DNA from: Pseudonocardia sp. ICBG1293
GTDB lineage: Bacteria; Actinomycetota; Actinomycetes; Mycobacteriales; Pseudonocardiaceae
Assembly: GCF_020131355.1 (NCBI RefSeq)
Contig: NZ_JAHLEL010000009.1
Location: forward strand, 124,001-188,000
DNA length: 64,000 nt
Direction: 5' to 3'
Part shown: piece by piece, positions 8,232-16,515 of the stretch
Layout of the letters: each line of letters starts with the position of its first letter
Numbering within the stretch: the first letter of the stretch is position 1
Translations under genes and position numbers: made by a program
Notes under the pieces: generated by a model
The model's input: only the letters and a program-made list of their open reading frames with translations
The model's database searches: none
Told to the model about the DNA's origin: nothing

Positions 8232-8782
8232 CGCAGTTCCTCGGGCAGCTCCTCGTCCGGCGACGGCTCGCGCTCGGCCCGCCGGGAGTGCACGAACAGG
8301 ATCAGGCCCAGCCAGAACGCCGGTCCGATCGGCGCGAACAGCGGGGCCGGTCCGAGCACCGCGCCCAGCACCAGCAGCAGGAGCACGGCGCCGGTCACCC
8401 CGGTGTGGATCCGCAGGTTGCGCTGCGCGCGGGGGGTGAGGGGGCCGCGCCGGGGACGACGCGGCCGGGGCGTGCGGGGCAGCCCGGCGAGCAGCGGGAC
8501 GAGCTCGTCGCGGGTGCGGGCGGCATAGGCGGCGGTCTGGCGCTCGTCGGACTCGGCGAGGGTCAGGCGTCCCTCGGCGGCGGCCGTCCGCAGCCGGGCG
8601 GTGACGTGCTCGCGCTCGGCGTCGGAGGCCAGCACGGCGTCGGGCGGTGGGACCACCCGGTCCGCCGACGCGACCGGCCGGTCCGCGGGCGTGGCGGGTG
8701 CCGGCGCGGGTGCCGGCTCGGCGGGTGGCGTGGTGGGTGGCTCGACGGTGGGTGCGGTGCGGGTGTCCGGAGTCGCTGTCAT
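8228..8782 (-). CDS. DUF1707 domain membrane protein
   Basis: A 184-residue protein with three parts. Residues 1-50 are a Pro/Ala/Thr-rich, probably disordered leader. Residues of about 50-100 are a DUF1707 (SHOCT-like) domain: ASDAEREHVTARLRTAAAEG and LTLAESDERQTAAYAARTRD. Two transmembrane helices follow at about 130-170 and end HSRRAEREPSPDEELPEELR. DUF1707 proteins are widespread in actinobacteria and their role is unclear. It is the first gene of a coupled pair with the four-helix membrane protein. It is divergent from the sensor kinase at 8942. Confidence 0.75.
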   Translation of the reverse strand: MTATPDTRTAPTVEPPTTPPAEPAPAPAPATPADRPVASADRVVPPPDAVLASDAEREHVTARLRTAAAEGRLTLAESDERQTAAYAARTRDELVPLLAGLPRTPRPRRPRRGPLTPRAQRNLRIHTGVTGAVLLLLVLGAVLGPAPLFAPIGPAFWLGLILFVHSRRAEREPSPDEELPEELR

Positions 8783-8941
8783 GACGGCCAGCGTCGCCGC
8801 GGACCGGGGTCGGGCGCGTCCGCCGGTGGTCGCCGGTCGGGCTGCCGCCGGCGGGGGAGGAGCGTCCGCCCGGGTACTCCCGCGGGAGTACGCGGGCCGT
8901 CGCCGTCCGGACGACGCCCGCCGTCGGTGACCCGGTCTACC

Positions 8942-10279
8942 ATGTCCCGCGTGACCGCCGACCGACGTCCGAGGTGGGGCGGGATCGCCCGGACACTCGT
9001 CCCCGCACTGGTCGTCGGCCTGTTCACGCTGGGCGGCTCGGCGTTCTACGCCGTCCGCACCGCGCAGTACCCGACCCCGGACACGACGGCGCTCCCGCTC
9101 GACGGGCTCGCCGCCGTGCTGCTCGCGGTGGGGCCGGTCGCGCTGCTGTTCCGGCACCTGAATCGGGTCGTCGCGCTCACGGTGTGCGCGGCCGCGGTCG
9201 TCGTCTACCTCGGGCTGGGCTACCCGCTGGTGGGGCCGCTGGGGTTCGCGTTCGCCGTCGCGCTGGTGTCGGCGGTCGCCGCGGGGCGCCACCACCGGGC
9301 GCTCGCGGTGGTCGTCGTCGCGCTCGGCGTGCTGCTCGGGTGGCTGCTGGTGGCCGGTCGGCCGGTCCCGTGGCCGGCGGCCGGCCCGGTGCTGGCCTGG
9401 CTGGCGGCACTCGTCGCGGGGGGTGCCCTGTGGCGGGTCCGCCGCGAGCGCACGGCGCAGGCCCGGCGGGCCGCGGAGGCCGAGCGGCGGCGCAGCGCCG
9501 ACGCCGAGCGGCTGCGCATCGCCCAGGAGCTGCACGACGTGCTCGGCCACCACGTGTCACTGATCAACGTGCAGGCCGGGGTCGCGCTCTACCTGATGGA
9601 CGACGATCCCGAGCAGGCCCGCACCGCCCTCACCGAGATCAAGCGCGCCAGCCGTGACCTGCTGCGCGAGATGCGCTCCACCCTCGGGGTGCTGCGCGGG
9701 GTCGACGAGCAGGCCCCGCGGGCGCCCACCCCCGGCCTCGACCGGCTCGACGCGCTGCTCGACGAGGTGCGCGCCGCGGGGCTGCCGGTGCGCCGCGACA
9801 CCGAGGGGGGCCCGCGACCGCTGCCGACCGGGGTGGACCTGGCGGCGTACCGGATCGTGCAGGAGTCGCTGACCAACACGCGCCGGCACGCCCGTGCGGG
9901 CACCGCCGTGGTCACCCTGCGGTTCGGCGCGGACGCGCTGGACCTGACCGTCGACGACGACGGTGCCGGCCCGGCCCCCGGCGCGGTCGACGGCACCGGG
10001 CTGACCGGGATGCGCGAGCGTGCTCGCTCGATCGGCGGGACGCTGACGGCGGGGCCGGGCCCGGAGCGGGGTTTCCGGGTGCGCGCCCACCTGCCCGCGC
10101 CCCCGGCCGACCCCACCACCGACCCCGGACCCGCCGACCACGGACCCGCCGACCTGGTCGCCCCCGGCCCGCTCGCTGCCGATCCCGCCACCGATCCGGC
10201 CGCCGGTCCCGGCTCGTCCGGGACCGTCACGCAGGCCCGCGTCCCCGACCACCCCACGACCCCGGGAGCCGACAGGTGA
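8942..10279 (+). CDS. NarL-type sensor histidine kinase
   Basis: A 445-residue kinase. Five or six membrane segments fill residues 15-165 with no large extracellular domain, followed by a coiled linker rich in Arg/Ala/Glu. The HisKA_3 dimerisation motif LRIAQELHDVLGHHVSLINV carries the phospho-acceptor His198, and the HATPase domain shows AAYRIVQESLTNTRRHA and DDDGAG then GLTGMRERA. A 45-residue Pro/Asp/Ala-rich tail is low complexity. ATG 8942 and GTG 8951 are both possible starts. The gene overlaps its response regulator by four bases. The signal is unknown, and the small sensor suggests a membrane or envelope cue. Confidence 0.88.
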   Translation: MSRVTADRRPRWGGIARTLVPALVVGLFTLGGSAFYAVRTAQYPTPDTTALPLDGLAAVLLAVGPVALLFRHLNRVVALTVCAAAVVVYLGLGYPLVGPLGFAFAVALVSAVAAGRHHRALAVVVVALGVLLGWLLVAGRPVPWPAAGPVLAWLAALVAGGALWRVRRERTAQARRAAEAERRRSADAERLRIAQELHDVLGHHVSLINVQAGVALYLMDDDPEQARTALTEIKRASRDLLREMRSTLGVLRGVDEQAPRAPTPGLDRLDALLDEVRAAGLPVRRDTEGGPRPLPTGVDLAAYRIVQESLTNTRRHARAGTAVVTLRFGADALDLTVDDDGAGPAPGAVDGTGLTGMRERARSIGGTLTAGPGPERGFRVRAHLPAPPADPTTDPGPADHGPADLVAPGPLAADPATDPAAGPGSSGTVTQARVPDHPTTPGADR

Positions 10280-10944
10280 TCCGCGTCCTGCTCGCCGACG
10301 ACCAGGCACTCGTCCGGTCCGGCTTCCGCGCCCTGCTCGGTTCCCAGCCCGACCTGGACGTCGTGGCCGAGGCGGCCGACGGTGCGCAGGCCGCCGTCGC
10401 CGCCCGCGAGCACCGCCCGGACGTCGTGCTCATGGACATCCGCATGCCCGGCACCGACGGCCTCACCGCGACCCGGGAGATCACCACCGACCCGGAGCTC
10501 GCCGGCACCCGGGTGGTCGTGCTGACCACCTTCACCGACGACTCCTACGTCTTCGAGGCGATCCGCGGCGGGGCCAGCGGCTTCCTCGTGAAGGACTCCG
10601 AACCGGCCGACCTCATCCACGCCATCCAGGTCGTCCACGGTGGGGAGGCACTGCTCGCCCCGGCCGTCACCCGCACCCTGATCGGCGAGTTCGCGGCGCG
10701 CTCGCGCGGCGGGCCCGACGGGGCCCTGCGGCTCGGCGAGCTCACCGACCGCGAGCGGGAGGTCCTCGCCGAGGTTGCCGCCGGGCTGTCCAACGACGAG
10801 ATCGCCGTCCGTCTGCACATGAGCCCGACGACGGCGAAGACCCACGTCAGCCGCACGATGACCAAGCTCGGCGCGCGCGACCGCGCGCAGCTGGTCGTGC
10901 TGGCCTACGAGTCGGGCCTGGTCCGCCCCGGCTGGCGCGGCTGA
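10276..10944 (+). CDS. NarL/LuxR-family response regulator
   Basis: A 222-residue regulator. The receiver domain has the acidic pair DD at 8-9, the phospho-acceptor Asp54 in VVLMDIRMPG, the switch Thr in VVLTTFTDD and Lys in FLVKDSEP. The C-terminal LuxR helix-turn-helix reads LTDREREVLAEVAAGLSNDE, then the recognition helix TAKTHVSRTMTKLG. The GTG start overlaps the kinase stop (GTGA), so the two proteins are made together. No target site can be recognised. Confidence 0.92.
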   Translation: MIRVLLADDQALVRSGFRALLGSQPDLDVVAEAADGAQAAVAAREHRPDVVLMDIRMPGTDGLTATREITTDPELAGTRVVVLTTFTDDSYVFEAIRGGASGFLVKDSEPADLIHAIQVVHGGEALLAPAVTRTLIGEFAARSRGGPDGALRLGELTDREREVLAEVAAGLSNDEIAVRLHMSPTTAKTHVSRTMTKLGARDRAQLVVLAYESGLVRPGWRG

Positions 10945-10957
10945 GAGGATCGCGGGC

Positions 10958-11422
10958 GTGACCACCGTCTTCGTGTTCAACGGCCCGAACCTCAACCTGC
11001 TCGGGACCCGCAAGCCGGAGGTGTACGGGACCACCGTGCTCACCGACGTCGAGGCGCTGTGCCGGGAGTCGGCCGCCGCGCACCACCTCGAGCTGGACTT
11101 CCGCCAGACCAACCACGAGGGCGTCCTCGTCGACTGGATCCACGAGGCCGGTGCCGCGGTGAAGCGCGGCGACGCGGTCGGCCTGGTCCTCAACGCCGCC
11201 GCCTACACCCACACCTCGGTCGCGCTGCACGACGCGATCGAGGGGGCCGAGCTCCCCACGGTCGAGGTGCACATCTCCAACGTGCACGGCCGCGAGACCT
11301 TCCGGCACCACTCGTTCGTCTCGCCGGTGGCGGCGGGCATCGTCGTCGGGTTCGGCGTCGACGGCTACGCACTCGCCATCGACGGGCTGGTCCGCAAGGT
11401 GCGCCCGCTGCGCGCCGTCTGA
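10958..11422 (+). CDS. aroQ: type II 3-dehydroquinate dehydratase
   Basis: A 154-residue enzyme of the shikimate pathway that converts 3-dehydroquinate to 3-dehydroshikimate. It shows the class II signature FNGPNLNLLGTRKPEVYG, with the catalytic Arg and Tyr in the flexible lid, then FRQTNHEGVLVDWIHEA, LNAAAYTHTSVALHDAI (catalytic Asn) and VEVHISNVHGRETFRHHS (catalytic His). The length is normal for the dodecameric family. It follows the response regulator by 13 bases and may be read from the same message. A strong hairpin follows. Confidence 0.93.
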   Translation: MTTVFVFNGPNLNLLGTRKPEVYGTTVLTDVEALCRESAAAHHLELDFRQTNHEGVLVDWIHEAGAAVKRGDAVGLVLNAAAYTHTSVALHDAIEGAELPTVEVHISNVHGRETFRHHSFVSPVAAGIVVGFGVDGYALAIDGLVRKVRPLRAV

Positions 11423-11515
11423 ACCCGCGCCGCCCGTCGCCGCTGCGCTGCCCGGCCGGTGCGCCGCCGGATCCTGCGCCGTCCGACCGGACGCCGACCG
11501 GGCGGGCACCGATCG

Positions 11516-11561
11516 GCCCGGTCCGTCGCCGCACCCCTCGGACGGCGGCGACGGACCGGGC
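11516..11561. terminator. bidirectional hairpin terminator
   Basis: A perfect 16-base stem (GCCCGGTCCGTCGCCG at 11516-11531, complement at 11546-11561) with a 14-base loop sits between the convergent aroQ and VOC genes. There is no U tract, as is usual for high-GC actinobacterial terminators. Confidence 0.75.
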
Positions 11562-11566
11562 GGGGA

Positions 11567-11977
11567 TCACTCCCCGGCGACGGCCGCGGCGTCCATCCAG
11601 ACGAACTCGAGGTGGTGGCCGTCCGGGTCGTCGATGCCGCGGCCGTACATGAAGCCGTGGTCCTCGGTCTTGCCGGACAGGGTGCCGCCGGCGGCCAGAC
11701 CGGCCTCGATCAGCCGGTCGACCTCGTCGCGGCTGTCCACGCCGAAGGCGTTGATGACCTCGCGGGCCGACCGCGGGTCGGCGACGCCGGGCTGCTCGGT
11801 GAACTCCCGGAACCGGTCCTGCGTCATCACCATGACCACGATGGCGTCGCTGACGACGAACGAGGCGGTGCGCTCGTCGGAGAACTGCTCGTTCAGCCCG
11901 AAGCCGAGCGCGGAGTAGAAGGACTTCGCCGCGGCGAGGTCGGCGACCGGCAGGTTCACGAAGATCATGTTCGGCAT
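11567..11977 (-). CDS. VOC-family (glyoxalase-like) protein
   Basis: A 136-residue vicinal-oxygen-chelate protein. The two beta-alpha-beta-beta-beta modules are visible: MIFVNLPVADLAAAKSFYSA at the start and MYGRGIDDPDGHHLEFVWMD at the end, with the closing HxxEF motif. It resembles the PhnB/lactoylglutathione-lyase-like group that has no fixed reaction. The stop lies within six bases of the terminator hairpin shared with aroQ. The substrate is unknown. Confidence 0.82.
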   Translation of the reverse strand: MPNMIFVNLPVADLAAAKSFYSALGFGLNEQFSDERTASFVVSDAIVVMVMTQDRFREFTEQPGVADPRSAREVINAFGVDSRDEVDRLIEAGLAAGGTLSGKTEDHGFMYGRGIDDPDGHHLEFVWMDAAAVAGE

Positions 11978-12105
11978 CGGGGGCTCCTGTGTGGACGTGG
12001 CGCCGGGGGTTCCGGTGCCGTTCGAAGTGGTGGACCGGGCGCGGTGACCGGACTCATCGGTCGGCCGCCGGGAAGTTCCCGCGGTCGCCGGGCAGGATCG
12101 ACGGC

Positions 12106-13095
12106 ATGAGCGTGAAGTGGGGAATCATCGGTCCGGGCCGCATCGCCGACGCCGTCGCGCCGGACTTCGCACACGTGCCCGGCGCCGAGCTCGTCGCGGT
12201 CGCGTCGCGTTCCGCGGAACGCGGCGAGGAGTTCGCCCGCCGGCACGGGATCGCGCGGGTGCACACCGGCTACCGCGCGATCCTCGACGACCCGGACGTC
12301 GACGTCCTCTACGTCGCGACCCCGCACCCGCAGCACCGGGCGATCGCCCTGGCCGCGATCGAGGCGGGCAAGGCACTCATGGTGGAGAAGGCCTTCACCG
12401 TCAGCTCCGTCGCGACCCGTGAGATCGCCGCGGCCGCCCGGCACCGGGGGGTGTTCGTCATGGAGGCGATGTGGACGCGGTTCTTCCCGGCCGTCGTCCG
12501 GCTGCGGGAGCTCGTCGCCGAGGGCGCGATCGGCGAGGTCCGATCCGTGCAGGCCGACCTCGGCGTGCGCAACCGCAGCGGGGACGACGACCGGTTCTTC
12601 TCCCCGGAGCTCGGCGGCGGCGCCCTGTTCGACCTCGGTGTCTACGTGATCTCGTTCGCCCAGATGCTGCTCGGCAGCCCGAGCACGGTCGCGGCGAGCG
12701 GTGCGCTGACGCCGTCCGGCGTGGACCTGGAGGAGTCGATCCTGCTCGGCTGGCCCGACGGCCGCAGCGCGGCCCTGCAGACCAGCCTGCAGTGCGCGAT
12801 GCCCGGCTCGGCCCGGGTGATCGGCACCGAGGGCTGGATCGAGGTGCCGCCGCGGTTCCACCACCCGGACCGGATCGTGGTGCACCGGCACGGCGCCGAC
12901 CCCGAGGAGATCGTGCTGCCGGCCACCGGGCGCGGCTACACCCACGAGATCGAGGAGGTGACCCGCCGGGTCGCGGCGGGGGAGACCGAGAGCCCGGTCA
13001 TGCCGCTGGCCGACGCCGTCGCCGTCCAGGACGTCATGGCCGCCGTCGCCGACCGGCTCGGGATGGTCCCGGAAGAGGGATCGGCGTCCCTCTGA
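12106..13095 (+). CDS. Gfo/Idh/MocA-family oxidoreductase
   Basis: A 329-residue NAD(P)-dependent dehydrogenase. The N-terminal Rossmann domain starts WGIIGPGRIADAVAPDF, continues to VLYVATPHPQHRAIALAAIE and has the EKA variant of the family's EKP motif (ALMVEKAFT). The C-terminal domain includes GGGALFDLGVYVISFAQMLL with the conserved Asp. It is closest to the dihydrodiol/xylose dehydrogenase branch. ATG 12106 has GGCAGGA upstream. The true substrate, a sugar or cyclitol, cannot be inferred from the neighbours. Confidence 0.82.
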   Translation: MSVKWGIIGPGRIADAVAPDFAHVPGAELVAVASRSAERGEEFARRHGIARVHTGYRAILDDPDVDVLYVATPHPQHRAIALAAIEAGKALMVEKAFTVSSVATREIAAAARHRGVFVMEAMWTRFFPAVVRLRELVAEGAIGEVRSVQADLGVRNRSGDDDRFFSPELGGGALFDLGVYVISFAQMLLGSPSTVAASGALTPSGVDLEESILLGWPDGRSAALQTSLQCAMPGSARVIGTEGWIEVPPRFHHPDRIVVHRHGADPEEIVLPATGRGYTHEIEEVTRRVAAGETESPVMPLADAVAVQDVMAAVADRLGMVPEEGSASL

Positions 13096-13167
13096 CGGGT
13101 CGCGATGCGGTGACGGTCACTCGTCAAGCGCTTTACGACCGTTGCGTGGCGGAGTAGACCGAACGGC

Positions 13168-14631
13168 GTGTCCGACACCACGACCACGTCCCGGCGCCGG
13201 GAGAGGACCTTTCTCGGCCACCCCGTCCAGCTCGCGACGCTCTTCGGCGTCGAGATGTTCGAGCGGTTCTCCTTCTACGGCATGCAGGGGATCCTGCTCA
13301 TCTACATGTACTACTCGGCCACCCAGGGCGGCCTGGGTCTGGACGAGGGGGTGGCGGCGGGCATCGTCGGTGCCTACGGCGGCACCGTCTACCTCTCGAC
13401 GATCCTCGCGGCCTGGTCCGCGGACCGGCTGTTCGGTCCCGAGCGGGTGCTGTTCGGCAGCGGGATCTCGGTGATGGCGGGCCACATCGCGCTGGCGCTG
13501 TTGCCCGGTACGCCCGGGCTCGCGATCGGCCTGGTGCTGGTCGCGTTCGGCAGCGGCGGGATCAAGGCGAACGCCTCGACGATCCTGGCCTCGCTCTACG
13601 GCCCGGGCGACGACCGTCGCGACGCCGGGTTCTCGATCTTCTACCTGGGCGTGAACATCGGAGCCTTCAGCGGTCCGCTGCTCACCGGGGTGCTGCAGTC
13701 GACGTGGGGCTTCCACGTCGGATTCGGCGCCGCGGCGGTCGGCATGGCGATCGGCCTGGCCCAGTACGCGGTCAACCGGCGGAAGCTGCCCACGTCCGGC
13801 TTCGTCGTCCCGAACCCGCTCCCGGCCGCCACCCGGACCCGGGCCGGGATCGGAGCGGTCGCGCTGCTGGTCGTCGTCGGCGTCCTGATCGCCACCGACG
13901 TGATCACCGCCGACCGGTTGAAGTGGATCGTGTTCGGGATCGTCCTGGTCGCGACCGTCTCCTACTTCACGCTCATGCTGACCAGTCCGAAGGTGGACCG
14001 CGTCGAGCGCCGCCGGGTGCTGGCGTTCCTGCCGATGTGGCTCGCCTCGGTGATGTTCTGGGCGATCTTCCAGCAGATCTTCACCGTGCTCACCATCTAC
14101 GCCGACCAGCGCCTGGACCGGACGATCCTCGGCTGGGAGATGCCGGTGACCTGGACCCAGTCGATCGAGCCGGTCTTCGTCATCCTGCTCGCCGGTGTCT
14201 ACGCCACGGTGTGGACCACGCTCGGGCCGCGCCAGCCGTCGTCGCCGATGAAGATGGCGATCGGCACCGTGGTCGTCGGCTGCGCGTTCCTGCTGTTCGT
14301 GCCGTTCGCCGGCACCGGCGCCAACGGGACGCCGCTGCTCGCGGTCGTCGGGATCCTGCTGGTGTTCTGCCTGGCCGAGCTGTTCACCTCGCCGGTCGGG
14401 CAGTCGCTGTCGACCAAGCTGGCGCCGCAGGCGTTCCAGACCCAGATGGTGGCGCTGTTCTTCCTGTCGGTCTCGATGGGCACGGTGCTCTCCGGGCTGC
14501 TCGCGGAGCTCTACAGCGAGGGCGCCGAGGTGGCGTACTTCGGCATCACCGGGGTGACCGCGATCGTGGTCGGCCTGGTCGTCGTCGCGCTGGTGCCGAA
14601 GCTGAAGGTGCTGATGGAGGGCGTGCGCTAG
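13168..14631 (+). CDS. POT-family proton-dependent oligopeptide transporter
   Basis: A 487-residue, roughly 14-helix major-facilitator protein. The ExxERF proton-coupling motif appears as EMFERFSFYGMQGILLIYM in helix 1, and GSGGIKANASTILASLYG and FSIFYLGVNIGAFSGPLLTG are the PTR2 signatures. It imports di- and tripeptides with protons. The GTG start is preceded by a TAGACC-like -10 seven bases upstream and no clear ribosome site, so the transcript may be leaderless. The downstream gap holds a LexA-like palindrome. Confidence 0.87.
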   Translation: MSDTTTTSRRRERTFLGHPVQLATLFGVEMFERFSFYGMQGILLIYMYYSATQGGLGLDEGVAAGIVGAYGGTVYLSTILAAWSADRLFGPERVLFGSGISVMAGHIALALLPGTPGLAIGLVLVAFGSGGIKANASTILASLYGPGDDRRDAGFSIFYLGVNIGAFSGPLLTGVLQSTWGFHVGFGAAAVGMAIGLAQYAVNRRKLPTSGFVVPNPLPAATRTRAGIGAVALLVVVGVLIATDVITADRLKWIVFGIVLVATVSYFTLMLTSPKVDRVERRRVLAFLPMWLASVMFWAIFQQIFTVLTIYADQRLDRTILGWEMPVTWTQSIEPVFVILLAGVYATVWTTLGPRQPSSPMKMAIGTVVVGCAFLLFVPFAGTGANGTPLLAVVGILLVFCLAELFTSPVGQSLSTKLAPQAFQTQMVALFFLSVSMGTVLSGLLAELYSEGAEVAYFGITGVTAIVVGLVVVALVPKLKVLMEGVR

Positions 14632-14637
14632 AGCGAC

Positions 14638-14653
14638 TCGAACACCGGTTCGA
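14638..14653. promoter_or_regulatory. perfect LexA/SOS-box-like palindrome
   Basis: TCGAAC-ACCG-GTTCGA matches the actinobacterial SOS-box form TCGAAC-N4-GTTCGA exactly. It begins seven bases after the stop of the peptide transporter and lies downstream of a convergent gene end, not at an obvious promoter. It may be a chance or decoy site. Confidence 0.45.
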
Positions 14654-14696
14654 TCCGTCCCCAGCTGTGCACACACCTGTGGACAACTCCGGTGGA

Positions 14697-14975
14697 TCAC
14701 CGACGGCGGGTGCGCCGGATCGTCGGTGAGTCCATCGTGTCGCCGGCCATCTCCCGGGCGATCCGCACGACGTGCGCGCGGACGTCCGGGGGCTGGTCGG
14801 CGATCCGCATCGCCAGCATCTCCAGCACCGAGGCCAGCCCGAACGCGATCTCGGGGCGGGCGAGCCCGGCGTAGCGCGCCTGCACGGCCTCGTGCCGCAG
14901 CGCGGCCGCGGCCGCGAGCACCGTCTCGCGGTCGGTGCGCAGGGCGGCCAGCCGCCGTCGTTCGTGGGTGTTCAT
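14697..14975 (-). CDS. small conserved-looking helical protein, function unknown
   Basis: A 92-residue, charge-rich protein predicted to be all helix (ALRTDRETVLAAAAALRHEA, GLASVLEMLAMRIADQPPDV), ending SPTIRRTRRR. ATG 14975 follows a purine-rich GGGGGAGC and is preferred to upstream starts that add a Pro/Arg-rich shadow sequence. I recognise no family. An imperfect SOS-box-like site lies about 120 bases upstream on the same strand. Confidence 0.5.
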   Translation of the reverse strand: MNTHERRRLAALRTDRETVLAAAAALRHEAVQARYAGLARPEIAFGLASVLEMLAMRIADQPPDVRAHVVRIAREMAGDTMDSPTIRRTRRR

Positions 14976-15096
14976 GCTCCCCCGGTCGTCGCTGCGGAGC
15001 CGTCGCGGGCGACGGCCGGTCCGCACCCGGGGGAGCGGGCGCGGCGGCCAGCGTGCCCCGCCCGCCCCGGCAGGCGCCAGACGGGTCCCCGAGATG

Positions 15097-15113
15097 TCGC
15101 ACACACGTTCGAC
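15097..15113. promoter_or_regulatory. imperfect SOS-box-like site (copy A of a 17-base repeat)
   Basis: TCGCACACACGTTCGAC occurs here and again at 17547-17563. Its first 16 bases differ from TCGAAC-N4-GTTCGA at one position. Here it abuts the stop codon of the DUF1772 gene and lies upstream of the small helical-protein gene. Confidence 0.4.
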
Positions 15114-15533
15114 TCAGAGCAGCAGCAGGACCACGCCGAGTGCCGAGAACGCCCCCCGGAGGTGGTTCGCGACGCTCCACCGCGGGGCGAACGCGGCCCA
15201 GTCGCCGTCGCGCTCCAGGGCGTTGTTGAGCGGGATGTTCACCGCGGCGGTCACGGCGAAGCCGGCCAGCACCGCGACCCCGCCCGCGATCCGCAGCGGC
15301 CGGTCGCCGAGCGCCCCGGCCACCGTCACCGCGCCGGCGAGCAGTGCGGTGCCGGCGAACAGTGTCCCGAACACCGGGTTCACGATCACCCGGTTCACCG
15401 CGCGCATCACCGCGACCGCCTCCGCGGCGGGGCGACGACGCAGGGCGGGGAGCACCGCGACCGAGAACGCCAGGTAGACCCCGCCGAGCAGGCCCGCCCC
15501 GGTGACGGCGGCGCCGTCGAGGATGCCGGTCAT
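15114..15533 (-). CDS. DUF1772 (anthrone oxygenase-like) membrane protein
   Basis: A 139-residue protein with four transmembrane helices, consistent with DUF1772: GGVYLAFSVAVLPALRRRP in helix 1, then AVMRAVNRVIVNPVFGTLF, NIPLNNALERDGDWAAFAPR and WSVANHLRGAFSALGVVLL. The conserved NxPLNN and the WxxxNHLR segment support the family. Its ATG overlaps the stop of the NmrA-like gene (ATGA), so it is coupled to that redox enzyme. The role is unknown in bacteria, and some fungal members act on polyketides. Confidence 0.75.
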   Translation of the reverse strand: MTGILDGAAVTGAGLLGGVYLAFSVAVLPALRRRPAAEAVAVMRAVNRVIVNPVFGTLFAGTALLAGAVTVAGALGDRPLRIAGGVAVLAGFAVTAAVNIPLNNALERDGDWAAFAPRWSVANHLRGAFSALGVVLLLL

Positions 15534-16393
15534 CCCGCCACCCCCGCCGCCCACTCCTCGACGGTCAGCGCCCCGTCGGCGGCGCCCCGCGGGCCGTGCG
15601 CCCGGACCCGGCCCTCGTTGAACGCCCGGTTCATCGCGACGTGCAGCCGCGCACCGTCCGCGGGCAGTCCGGCCCCGCGCAGCAGCTGCTCCATCTCCTC
15701 GTCCGGGACGCGCACGTAGGTCAGGCCCGGCACGCCCAGGGCGGGCCCGAGTGCGGCGACGACGTCGGGCACCGTCCGGTCGGCCGCCCCCTGCACCTCG
15801 ACGACCGCCGGTGCGTCGGGGGCGAGCAGCGCCGCGGCGGCGGCCCGGCCGACGTCGCGGGTGGCGACCATCGGCAGCGCGACGTCCGGGTCGACCGAGT
15901 CGGCGTGCACCCCGTGTGCCCGCATCGCGTCGGCCGACCACAGGAACGACTCCAGGAACAGGCCCGGCCGGAGCCGGGTGACGTGCGCGTCGAGCGTCGC
16001 GAGCCGGCTCTCCTGTTCGTGCAGGCTGCCCAGGTACCCGGTGTCGGCGAGGTCCGGTCCGCCCGGGACCTCCGCCCCGAGCGAGCTCAGCGCGACGACC
16101 CGCGGCACGCCCGCGTCGCCCAGCGCGGCGGCGACCGACTCCCCGAGCCGGGTCTGGTGGGTGGCGTGCCCGGCCGCGGTGACGTCGAACGGCAGCAGGA
16201 CGAACGCGGCGTCCGCGCCGTCGAACGCGCGCCGCAGGAACGCCGTGTCGCCCAGGTCGCCGGCCCACGGCCGCACGCCCGGGGCGGCTGCGCCCGGCCG
16301 TCGGGCGACGGCCCGCATCTCCGTCCCGGCCGCCGTCAGCTCCCGGACGACCTGCGTACCCACGTTCCCGGTCGCGCCCAGCACGGTGATCAT
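15530..16393 (-). CDS. NmrA-like NAD(P)-binding oxidoreductase
   Basis: A 287-residue atypical short-chain dehydrogenase. The start MITVLGATGNVGTQVVREL contains the NAD(P) motif GATGNVG, and VALSSLGAEVPGGPDL, SRLATLDAHVTRLRPGLFLE and DVGRAAAAALL match the NmrA/YtfG (quinone reductase or redox-sensor) group. ATG 16393 is the natural start of strand 1. The gene is divergent from an AraC regulator, with an array of phased repeats between them. That regulator probably controls the gene and the coupled DUF1772 gene. Confidence 0.82.
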   Translation of the reverse strand: MITVLGATGNVGTQVVRELTAAGTEMRAVARRPGAAAPGVRPWAGDLGDTAFLRRAFDGADAAFVLLPFDVTAAGHATHQTRLGESVAAALGDAGVPRVVALSSLGAEVPGGPDLADTGYLGSLHEQESRLATLDAHVTRLRPGLFLESFLWSADAMRAHGVHADSVDPDVALPMVATRDVGRAAAAALLAPDAPAVVEVQGAADRTVPDVVAALGPALGVPGLTYVRVPDEEMEQLLRGAGLPADGARLHVAMNRAFNEGRVRAHGPRGAADGALTVEEWAAGVAG

Positions 16394-16416
16394 GTCGAAC
16401 TCCTTCGATCGGTGTG

Positions 16417-16508
16417 CGTCCACCGTCGCTCGATCTGATCGGACGCAGAATCCACTTCCGTCCACAACCGATGCTCATCCGTCCACATCTGGGGATGGTC
16501 TGTGGACG
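16417..16508. repeat. helically phased CGTCCAC repeats, probable AraC-type operators
   Basis: CGTCCAC cores start at 16417, 16459 and 16480 on the plus strand, and the inverted TGTGGACG starts at 16501. All spacings are multiples of 21 bases. A partial inverted copy (CGGACG at 16440-16445) fits the missing step. TCCGTCCACA is repeated exactly at 16457 and 16478. Direct half-sites two helical turns apart are typical of AraC-family binding. The cores also resemble DnaA boxes. Confidence 0.6.
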
Positions 16509-16515
16509 AGCTGTC

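Noticed and set aside
14638-14660. tRNA-like GGTTCGATCC segment
   Set aside because: No acceptor stem, anticodon arm or CCA context can be formed; the sequence is part of the LexA-like palindrome.
16417-16509. Possible replication origin from YYGTCCACA (DnaA-box-like) repeats, plus a TTGTCCACA near 14680
   Set aside because: No dnaA, dnaN, parA/parB or AT-rich unwinding region is nearby; the 21-base phasing suits a regulator better.
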